Positions 48,701 through 60,700 of a DNA stretch of 64,000 bases are shown one piece after another. The stretch is from positions 1-64,000 of the forward strand of contig LUCM01005536.1 of assembly GCA_008360955.1 (NCBI GenBank), read 5' to 3'. The stretch comes from Fasciolopsis buskii. Taxonomy: Eukaryota; Platyhelminthes; Trematoda; Plagiorchiida; Fasciolidae. A program made the position numbers and the translations under genes. A model generated the notes under the pieces. That model saw nothing but the letters and a program-made list of their open reading frames with translations. It searched no databases and was not told where the DNA came from. The stretch's first letter is position 1; every line of letters starts with the position of its first letter.

Positions 48701-51700
48701 TTCCGTTATCAACATTAGGAGCAATGAAGAAATTACTGCTATTCATTCAGTGGTCGAGATACAAATGATCCACAAAATGAGTGCATGTGATAATATTTGC
48801 GCTGTCGTCTCTATGAGTACACGATTCCAGGGCGCATCGTAATACTTGATTCCGGTCAATAACTACTTTTATACCACTTTGCTGGACAGTTCCATACGCG
48901 GCAGCAGCACTCGGTTAAAGCGTCGTTGCTGGTTCACGGCATATGTTTACGTGCCCACTGACCGCAGTCCCCCTGGGGGTCAAACATGAATTCCGCACAG
49001 ACTTAGCCCCGTCACTTTGTTGCGTGCATTCAACTGCCCTTGTGGCCGTTGGTGATGAGTCCAGCGCAAAACTTGGCTACTCAGTGGTGACAAAACGATA
49101 CATTGGAGGCCCGTTTGTGCCCTGGCCAATCGAAATGCTGACAATGGTCGACTCATCCAAGTCTGCTCCGAACACAGACAGTTGCCATAAATGGAAACTT
49201 CGGATCACCTGGCGTCCTCATTCGCCTTCATAGTGTTAGGTCCAGGTTTATCAAACTGGCAGTAGTAACAAAAGGAATGCATCAATCGAAGATTACCGAT
49301 CATCCTGATTGATATCCGTGGACTCAGATCAGGCTTTAGTTAGAACTCGCCATTGTTTGTCTCATATCCTATATCGCTAATTCTGTAAGATAATCACAGA
49401 CTTCAATTCCAGTCGGAGCTTTCAACGAGATCATCGTTACAGCCAAATGCCCAGGACTCGTGCGTAGACTTGGAGCAGATCAAAGAAGTCTTGGACTTGG
49501 TGACAGGTGCCACGCATGCCCCCAGGTTATATGAACCTCAGAAGCGGTGGATATCGTGAACATCAGTTGTTCTGTTGGTTGCTCACAAATCCATCCCTCG
49601 GATGCAACATGCGATGAGGCGTGTAAACCCGTGAAACATCAGCTGATCAGGAGCCGGAGAAATGACGGCGAATAGTGGTGAACTGGTGGATGCAGAGCAA
49701 TGGAGAAAGCAGAGATTACCGGCAATAACCGCCACTTTTATCGACTGAATAGGGGTGTCTGTCCGTAGAAGCCAACTGTAAGCGTAGCGATCAGGAATCT
49801 GACGGCCACCCGATTCGCTCTCAACGCGGCCGACTAGAACATTGGACATGGCACTTTAGCAAACACATTAGTTGGTCCACTGGAACAGACTGTCTTCTGT
49901 TAACGCCTCCAAATAGAACAATGCAGAGGAGCACAAGTCCTTTGTCAGAAATGAAGGTACTCGAGGAGGTGGGATTTTAAAGTGGCAAAAGACAGTTGAA
50001 CTGGATGGATCGTCCCCACCCTTCTTCGGGGACGGCGGCGAAGTGCTATTGTTTAAATTACGAAATCTGACGAACGATAAGTGGAGCAGTAGTAGCTAGT
50101 ACTAAGTGGTTCAACTGTCAGCATGGGACCAAGATGACAACTCAACGTGAATGCTTGAACTGCTCGAGTTTAACTTGAGGAGCAGCCGAATCTATGGCAT
50201 ATTTCAACAGCTTTGCGTTTGATGTGCAGAATATAATCCTAAGCGGGTTAGTTCAAGTTAGGCTGCGCCTCAGTCGCTCGAATGTTGCTAAAACTACGAA
50301 CAGACCGTTTTTGGTTGGGACGATGCCATTGTTTATCACTTTTTTAACAACAGCAAAATTTATGTCTACTTAACGACGACAGCACCTCTTTATTTTGTCT
50401 TTGGGGAAAGCTGAGGGTCCATATGTGAATTGATAAGCGGTTCAGTTTGGCACAGAAGAACTGTTGTTCTTTCTCCAATGTTTGTGGTGTCCGCATGATT
50501 ATAAACGCACGATGCTTAAGACAGCTCGAGATTTAAAATTGGAAGTATGCAGTTGAGTGTCATCCAGGAAGAAAATTACAAACAAAGAACACTAAATAAG
50601 CGCGGAACCCTCATAGAAAGTATCATGCCCAGGATACACAGAACCATGGACCGAAGTACAGTCATTAGGGATTGTCTACAGAGTAAACTAGAGTACGTTG
50701 CATATGTTCTGAGTCACTGGTTGTATAAACGAACTTCGACTGCAATCTACCTGTCAGCCGGTCCTCTTGGATCCTTGTGATACGAGAAGTAGACGTGGAG
50801 TTAATTGAGACTAGATATTCACTGTGAATGCGATGAATAAATCAATCGTATGTTAATTTTACTTAGTGGCTGGGTGCAAGCACTTGCCAATTTATTGATT
50901 TGTGTGTTCATTATTGGTATGCGATTGTGAAATTGCTTTTAGTTTCTGCACAAAGTATGATCCTTGTTGATAAGATTTTTATGAGTTGCATTTCAGGATG
51001 AGCTTGATGTGGTATCACTAAGTATCACAATTAGCATTTTCTTGCTCATCATTCAATGTGCATTTTATGTAAACTGTTAAAGTGTGTTTGAACAAGGCCG
51101 ATTCAGAGTATATCGTTCGTAGACAGAAAATTCTAAACTGGCGACAGCCTAGGCCGTTCAGCTGCATGATGACCGGATTAATTATATATGGATCCTCTTT
51201 TGTTTTGCTCATTACGAGGCATTTTACTTTCATCCCTCTGTTTCTTAACTCTAACCCGATTAAGGTCGTAATGATTACAGCTCGAGTGCATCCGGGAGAA
51301 ACACCTTCAAGCCACGTGTTCAACGGTGTGCTCGAAATGCTTTTACGACCAAACGATGCTCGATCATGCCAGTTACGTCGTCAGTATGTGTTCAAATTAA
51401 TCCCACTGCTCAATCCGGATGGAGTATTTCTAGGCCATTACCGAACGGATACACGCGGGGTCAATTTAAATCGTGTATACTTGACTCCAGATTTTCTCTA
51501 TTATCCATCGATTTACGCATGCAAAGCACTGGTAGTCTATCATCACACGAATTATGCCACGAAACTTCCCTATGCTGCTTTCTTGGACAATGTATTGCAC
51601 ACAATTTCTACGCTGTCCGGTAAGGAAACAACTAGCAATTATCCCGGTAGCCCGGTCACAACACAGTCCATTACCATGACTCTGACCGATGCCAGTCAGT

Positions 51701-54700
51701 CTACAATGGTTGAAAAACGGACAACTGAGGCAGATGGAATCATGCCCAAGGGAGAAACAGTAAGCGAAAATAAATAATACTTGTTCCTACTTTTATCAAG
51801 ATGATTGTTTGAGGTTCCATTTTTTACTTGGATTTCTTATTTTTGTCCTCTTTTGCTCAATTTTATACCCATTGAATTATTTTTAATAGCATAAATTAAT
51901 GCAATGTTCGGTAAGTCATAAGAAGCTGCACTTCGATGTTCGAAGAGAAAATAATGTCCCTTTTCCATTAACTTAGATATTCAAATATATTGTCTATAAG
52001 AACATCCGTCGAATAGGAATTGAACGTCCCGGGTACGAAGTTTTAGTGGTTTCTCAGGACTCATCACTGTGACATTCGTTTGCATAAGAGACAATTTCGT
52101 GAACTCACAAGCGAAGTCATCGGTTTCCGTAAGCAGTGCGTTTGTAAGCGGTAAAAGGACTTCCGAAGAGAAAATGCTCTTACTCTGTCTGCCTATATAT
52201 GTCCCTATAGCAAGCCTGAACCTGTCGTGAAGGCTCTACGTGGTTGCATATGAACCATCGGGTTCTTATGTTTTCATTGAGTGTTGAGTGGTCACGTGAT
52301 ATGTTAAGTTCGTCATAGCAACAAAAGGTCCATTAGGAGTTTTCTTTGTGGGTTTTTGGAAGGCCCTAATCGTGTGGAATACTCTACTTATTCGTGCCCT
52401 CGAATGTTTTTCTGTTTGGCCAGTTAGCTCTCAAGTGTCTTAATATTTTTGTTTTTTATGTTAGACTGAGAAGAATTTACTTGGAACTTGAATTACTATA
52501 GATACTTTTCTCATACCATATTACCCACCCACAAGAGTTTTTCCCGGCCTATTAGTGTTTTTGGACCTACTACTTTCTCCTTCCTAATCCTCTTGGTTTT
52601 TTCAGATAATTTCGAATGAATGGACTGCGGTATCTATAGCAGTCTGAGAAACAAAAGATTTTCCATTTTTCCGAGATAATGTGTGATACTAATGAGACAT
52701 TCTTGGTTCAACTCACTTAGGTTCCCAAGCAGTACTACCAGTAAGAGATGATAATCAGGTACCATGAAACAAAAGGTCTGTCCAAGTCAAAATAATTATT
52801 TGAATTGAAAATCACATTACCCAGCATCTTACAAGTTCCGCAACTATAGGTAAAGCGAAACTAACTTAACTGTGGCCTTCCCGTGCACTGTCATTTGATG
52901 AAACGAGATTTGTGGCGACTTGCAGTTCCATTCACTGATCGAATCGTCTACGCATCTGCTGATATGTCTACCGATTTGTTTTGAAATTCTCTCGGTCAGT
53001 ATAAAAGTTTATGAGTATCCGTTTTTGGAATAGGGACCTCAGAGTCACTGATAAAAAAATACTTTGTTTGGCTTAATGCTTCATTTCTAAGCTTTTCGGA
53101 CACATACGAATAATGCCGAAACCTCACTGCCCTGATGGGAAAATTGTCCACGTTTCATAAAACGACTGGAAAAATCTGGTTTCGGGAAGATCATATATGA
53201 TTCACGTATTTACTGTACTCGCTACTGTATTTGCCAGTTCGATATTTCACCACGAAACTCACTAGAGATATATTTCTCCAAAATTGCACTAATTTAGATG
53301 GGGAACATCATACATTACTCGGTGTTTATCACAGTAGAGTCGTACCGCTTGTGTGGATCCGATTTCGGCAACGTCCTTACACAAAACCTTTGGGAGATTT
53401 GTTGTTATTCACACACAATCAGTGACCAAGCAGAATTGCCTTATCCGCATGAATAATATAAAGGCTTCCCTTATCCCAATCTCCATACTTGTAGGCTGAC
53501 GTAAGCGATCTTAAACCTAGTTATTGATCAGTGTTTGCAACTATCAAATTCATGCATATGAACTGTAGAAATTCGTCTGCAATTCACTGAGAACCGCTGT
53601 ATGTTCTCCGGCCCCAATATGTCGGAAAAGAGGCAAGGACGGAAAAATTTAGTCCATTTTAATATTGTGGTCAGTCAATTGCCTAGATGAATGAAACAAT
53701 AATCCACTTATTTATCTTTCAACCCCAAACTTAATGCCATTCTAAGTTTGTTCCTTAAATCCCGTGAATAGTTGGGAATACCGAATTTGTGAAAAATCCA
53801 AGACTTTAAAAACGTCAGTTTCTTTTGCATGGCGGGCGCGACATTCTGGGGCTGTCCATTGGGTACAAAACAGTAGAGTTAGTCTAAAAACTTTTCATCC
53901 ATAGCAGGAGACTGTGAATGATCCCGATGGTTAACAGATTTGTATAAAATAATAGGATACTCCTCTGAAGAAAGAGAAATTCGCACAATATCTTGATGTT
54001 AAATGAAATCATCTGCCAAGCAAACACTTCTGAACACTCAAATATTGAATCTGCTGTGTTTGGGGTTCAGCAACTTAGTTAACTTAACTTTTGCTTTAAT
54101 CTTTGTTGTTCCACTGCCACTTCTCGCATTTGCACCCATTGTTTCCGTCCAACGAGTTTATCCCGAAGTAGACTGCGCATGCAAACCTGGAGGTCGCACA
54201 GCATTCACGTCTAAAGAAATGTATCCCGATGGATCTAGACCCGATTTAGCACTTTATAAGCATCGTACTTGCTAAAGTAAATAAATCACAGTATTTCCGG
54301 ATGGTTACTAAAGGTCACACTTGCACATTCATCCCCACGCATTTCTGCCCTTATGAATATCGAAGCTGTCGGTGAGTCGTTTAGTGAGGAGTTTGGGATT
54401 CCGGCTTTTATTGCTGCTTCAGATAACTTTTCACAACTGCCTCCATTTCGTATCTCTACCTCATACGTTTACAACGAACTACTTGTGAATCCCAGAAAAT
54501 GCACTTCACTGGAAGGTCTCGAGGAATGGGCCACTGCTTTCAAGCATATTTTTCTGACTCCTTTGTCCAACGCTTTTAAGATAGGAAAAACCTGCAGGTT
54601 CGTGGTAGATAATAGTCATTATTATTTCTGTTCCCGAGAAAGGTTCTTCAAAGTTATCTCTTATTTCTTGCAGTTCAGTCACCTATAGGTTTTTTATTTC

Positions 54701-57700
54701 TAAAATCAAGTCTCCTTGAATGGTTCTGAATCCAGGTGGTTCGTTTCTATCCTTGTGGTCTAAGTATAAGGTCCGTGAGGCCTGAAAACACTAGATTCTG
54801 TCATCCCTACACAAACAAAAGGAATCAGTTAACATTTACGTTCTTTTTTACATCGAAATTAGTGAATTATTCTCCATTATCTTCCATTTAGGTGTACATT
54901 CTCTTCCTATTTCTCCCCAACCGTCAAAAGCTGACCCGTTACGATAAAATCGGCTTTTCTTTTATTTCTTCTATTTCTGGTACCCCTGGGTAATTTCTTA
55001 TCCTGGCTGTTTTTTCATTTTTAGTCAATGCTTCTTCCATTTTACACCATGACAATAACCTTCTTACTGGAAAAGCAAAATGACTTACTTTCCAGTTTTC
55101 CGTATTCTTCTGTCTTTTTCTACTATCCAAAAAGGCATCATAGACTCTTCAGAATATTCCGCTACATATAATTCTGCTGTTACTGTGATAGCTTTTAACT
55201 TCTTGTATAAAAGGCGCCTACCTATTTGATTTTGGTATTCATGCCGTTCAGCACCAGTTACTGGAGTAAGTTGAATGATCTGTATTCAACAAAGTACCTT
55301 ATTTGATCACGGCAGGAAAGTCGCATTTTTACAAAAATCCGATATATTTCTATGTATCGTGTCTCAAATTCCAATCCTTACTGAAGTACCGTACGTAGTG
55401 CTTTGCATTTCTGTGTTCTATTCTTCTGGTTTTATGGTTTCTTGACATTTTTAGAGTTTGTTTTCTAGAAACACCTCAGTAATCTTCGGATATTCGTAGT
55501 TTTGTAGTGATCACGCGGTATACTAGTTCACTCATTTCATCATTCCAAGCCAGGCAAACTTGGAAAAAACTATCCACGAAAACATTCACTGATTCTGCTT
55601 CCATTGTTACGAGCACCCAGAGGAATACTTTTTCTTCTTGAAAATAACCCCATTTAAGTTTATCCCACCTTTCCGTACACGAAATGAGTTTTGCACAACT
55701 TCGAATTTTCGGAACGTTAAGTTAAAGAGTAATTAAACTGAAAGTTCATCACTAACTAATATTTTTGCACCGATTACATCGTTTTCTTTGCGCCGATAAT
55801 GTGCCATCTTATTGTGTAAAGGCTAAATGCGTGATCTCAAGGGCTATATAGGCATTTGTAGAACTTATTATCAGAGGACCGGAGAGAAGAAAGAAGGATG
55901 TAAAAGCCATCACAGAGTACGAATCTTGCTATATAAATGATAGTCGCTATGTCTAATCCGTTATTGCTGATACGGACAAAATATGAATAGGCCAAAATCT
56001 AGTATTCATTGTGACGGAGAAAATCTCAACTCATTCACTAAGGTCTTCCATTTTTTACTGTCACTAAGTTCCACCACCACCAAATTAAGACCAAAAACGC
56101 AGGTTCATGACAATCGCGATTTCCGTTAAGTTAAGCCTGGAAACGGCAAATGAGTGATAGCCACGGACCGCTTCGTTGTCGCCGTTTCTCATATTTTATT
56201 ACACTTTTTGTATAGACATACTGCAACTGTGCACTCTTTTTATTCATGCTTCCACACCAACGAGATTTAGGAGGGTTTCAATTCATGGATGTTTTTTTCC
56301 TTGTGGTCTGTTTTACAACCTCTTAAACGAGGTGGTTATGGCGTTTGGTGATGACCAAATGGATAAGGTTATGGGGTTTGGACTAGAAGATCGAGGGTTC
56401 GAGTCCTCTAGCCGCCGGTCAACTGCCTCACTTGGCAACTCTTTGCTGGTCGCGGATCCCTTCCTGAAAAGTGATGTACATTGTTATTTCAATAATAAAG
56501 GAAGTAAAAGATAAAAGAAAAGCTACTGGAAGAAAACCAAGTGTTTGTGATTCTTGTGTCTAACGAGGATACTGATATCAGTTATTTTATCATTAATGGT
56601 GTAACAACTGGCTCGTGCTTTAGTAAACAGTGAACATTTCGTTCCAACTCACTCACAGTGGTGTTCCCTGATCTTTAACTTTATTTACAATAGTAAACAA
56701 ATTTGCATGAATTTTTGTATTTCTCAGTTTTATGCCTAAAGCTGAAAGCATTTCTATGTGTGCTCCACAACCATGCCGTCTTGCGAGTGAGAACAGAATT
56801 CATGTGATCCCCTCTTGAACCCTGTCGCACCACTCTGCTTTTCATGTTAATTTATCATGCTTACCTCACTGGACTCGTGTTTCCCGTGGCTGTTACCCTG
56901 GTTACAAACTCTCCATTCATTCAACTGAACTGAAACTTATAGGGTTTACTTTCTGCCCACACAAACCGATGAGTGCATTGTTTAGGGATTCTTTTTAGGA
57001 ATATAATTGTCATTGTGTTCATAAAATTAAGGCCTGAAATAATACCTAGGTTACTCCCAAGCGATTCTGATTAATGAAAGACCTCTATTGTTTTAGACCC
57101 TCCAGGTGACGAAGAGTAAGTATACGAATCAATATTTATTCAGCTTCTCTGTAATTCTGTTCAACTTCTATTCAAAGTCTCAGGAGAGCAACACATGCTG
57201 TCTAAAGGATCCAACGATCAATTGGAAACCAGCTGGATTGCCGAAACAGCTGATTGTTGGGTCAACTTTGGAGGAAGTGCGAAGCCTTTGGCAATATCCG
57301 CTCAATGCCAGCAAGTCTCAAGGGAGGCCGGAGGTGGGACCGGAACCGCTTGAGGAAAACAGCGAATTGATTCCAGTTCCAATCGATTCGGACGAATTAC
57401 CGTCTCCTTCCTTGCTGACAAGCAGTGCATTCTCATCTGGAGTTCAAATCACTCCAGTTGATGTTGTACCATCCGAAACGTCAAGTGAAAAGACCACGAA
57501 ATATCAGTCGATCAAAGAAAAGCATCAAGTTGACGACCCATCCACTTGCTCGGAGTTATCAATCAACCAATCATCTCAACCGGTTAAAAGTGCCGCCTCT
57601 GCTACACCGTATTTGAATGTCAGACCGAAGACGCATAACGCCACGTTTGCTAATCCGACTGCAAAAGCTAAGCGAAAAAATGGTGCCAAATGGATTAAAA

Positions 57701-60700
57701 CTCCTCGGTCAATAAGCGCAGTTGGCTACCGGTTGAGTGCAATTCGAAATTCATGTAAATCAAGCAGACTGGTAATCGCTCTGCGTAATAGAAAAAGCGT
57801 AAACGCAAAAATGTCCTATCCATCCGACACTTACACGTAGGTAATAGTTTTTGTAAAACATGCTTCATGACGTGACTTCCTTTGTCGGTTCTTGTTCGTA
57901 GTCTGATACAAAATAAATTGTTTATTCAGTGCATTTCACTCACAAAATACCAGCAGTTTGTGCTGATAGAAGGCAAAAACAAATTTTGCAGTACAGTTTT
58001 TCTGGTCATTAGGCATGAAACTTAGTTAAACGTAATTTCAAGAAGGAATGTCAATTTTATTTGACGAAGTTACTGAAAACACTAAAATTGGTTTTTGCGA
58101 ACTTATTTTATACCAAATGCAAATTGCATGCTTTTCTTTACGTATATGATGGTGTTAGCAACAGATGATAATTATAATTCGATCACTTAGTCAGGGTCCA
58201 CTTTACGTTTAGTGGTTATCAGTTTTATCACTAAAGTCAGCTTTAGTTGGTAAATCGTGGATGATTTTGAGCTTATTGGGGGGAAAAATCTTACAGAGCT
58301 AATTAACCATAGGTCCGCGACCGACATCATCATCATCACCATCTTTTACTAATCTCGATCCACTTGAAGTTGGCTGGAAGTTGGCTGGAAGTTGACCATC
58401 AAATAGGTCACTCATCTCAAATGACCAATAGTTGCTCTTATTTCCGTGTGTAAACATTTGTCAGTCCGTTTCGAGGCACCCGGCAATAATCCAGACGGTT
58501 ATGTGTAAAGTGATTTATATATTTCATAAAATAATTCGCTAAAATTATCAACCATCTTTTATGTAAATATATATCAGCAATTCCGACAACCTTCTAGTGA
58601 AATACATCCCTGAGAGATGGAATAAATGAAATGCACGGATATGAATTTAACTAAACTAATATCACACTTAATATCAACATCCCCGTAGCCAGTGCTGTCA
58701 AACATTTGGGCCCATCGAAGGCCGATATGCCAGCAAATATTTCCAGGAATCCAGCTGACATATTCACGCTTCTGAATGCTTTGATGAACAAACAAAGTCT
58801 AAAAATCAACTATGAAATTGGTATTTAATATGAAGTACTAGATCAGACATCACTGTACAGACCATGTTAGCAACAAGGAACAAGGGGGTTGCATCATCAA
58901 AATCGGCTTCAGGCTTATCGGTCGGTGATTTTCATTTCGGTAGCCCTTACCTTTTGGAGTAACGCTTGGGTGTCCAAAGTTGGTCAAATCAATTGCACTG
59001 CGACAAGATTTTTGCTCATCACGAAGGACATGCTGTCGTTACACCTACCGAATTAAGTACTCACTCTTTTGGATGGAGGCTAGGTGAATTTTGTGCTGAT
59101 TTAATCTGTTAGTGAAAATTTTATCATGCAGATTCAGCATTCGACCATAGAAGCACTTGTGTGATTGTTTTGCCCGTTATTTTCAATAGTGCTTTTCATT
59201 AAGATTTTTCATTAAGAATAATCATCTCACCTAGATCTTATTGCTTTGAAAACTTAAAGCGACTGTTCAGTTCAGTTCAGTTTTTGCGGAACCATTAATC
59301 TCGGACATGGGTGATTCGGTTTCCGTGACTAAATCTTAGCAACAGTGAATGTTGAAGAAAAACTCTACAGATCATAAAAGGGGATTAAAACAAAGCGGAA
59401 CTGCACGGAATGCAAGAATGGTGTTGACTGTCATTTAAACTTATAGCCTAGGATCTTCAGCAGTCACGTTCTGGATGTCTCGTGGATTTCAACACGCTAA
59501 TCTAACCCGATCCTCGTAGGACGTTCTAGAGCTCAAAACGAGCTGATTACCTATCTGAAAGATTTAAATCTTCACACCTAAAATACACCTGTTAACGGTA
59601 AGATTAACCTAAATGTTGCACAGACTGGAAAGTCTCTCTTTGCAGTATCCTACTTGAGTGACAATGACGAAAATAAAATCCAACAGTTCGGATGTCAAAA
59701 TCCAAACACCTGTTTCCTCAAATTTGATTCAAACCTTAAGAATTTGTATTTCGGAACCAAGTTCAGTCAGTATTTTACCGAAAAATCGAACGACCATTTG
59801 AAATGCTTTACGTAGGTATTCGGCACTTGATAAAACAGCGCAATCTCCAGCACCCTCAGAAGGAATACTAGTGGTAACCAAATCATTGGCAAATTGCCAA
59901 ATTTTCTGTCTAGATTGTGTTATTTAACGATAAAACTTTACTTATTTTCATTTTATTCAACGGTATAAATCTGCACTTGTTCGGCAAAAGAATTTTATTG
60001 GGTGTGTTTATGAACTACATAATTTTGATGCACAAATTAATCATCTACTGCTTGCATTAGTTTTGGTTAATTCTCAGAAAATCTACTAATAGAATGCGGT
60101 TTGATTTTTTAGTAGGCATTAAGGTAAATAAATCCCTTTATAAAAATGCTTGTATTAACGCAAAATCTTTGCAGGCAGAAAAATTATTCATGGCAGGAAC
60201 ATATTGCTGTTTTTGTAAGCATTAATGTCTCGCAACTTTTTGTTCTGTTTAAATCTATCAGTTTCAAACCAAATTTTTCCGTTTCAGAAAATGGAATGCC
60301 CCGCTACAACAAGTAGTCTACAATCATGCCCAGATCGACCTAGCTAAAAGTGAGCACAGTCCAAGTAAAACGGATATAGAATTGAAAGAGACCCCAAAAC
60401 TGTTACAACTCCCAACAACGGTCTTATTTCCGGAAAATCGAGCGAATGCATCCTCAATTGTCAGCGAGCACAGCGTGGGCAAATCTTTGGATCATTTAGA
60501 ATATCTCGTGGAAAATGAATCCGAATTTACACGACAGATGGAGCTGAGTCAAACGTACAGTAGAGAACTCCGGAGAATGAAGAAATCTGCTGTACGGTTT
60601 GAAACGGTTAATTATGAAGCTGTAGAAGTAGAAAATTTTGATAGTCAACTTCTGACGGAGGATTCGAGCAGAAAATACCTGGATGATGATCTGTGTAAAA

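Noticed and set aside
57097..57115. Micro-exon ACCCTCCAGGTGACGAAGA in AGBL5 intron 3
   Set aside because: It has AG and GT borders, but its 19 nt shift the frame of exon 4 into an early stop.
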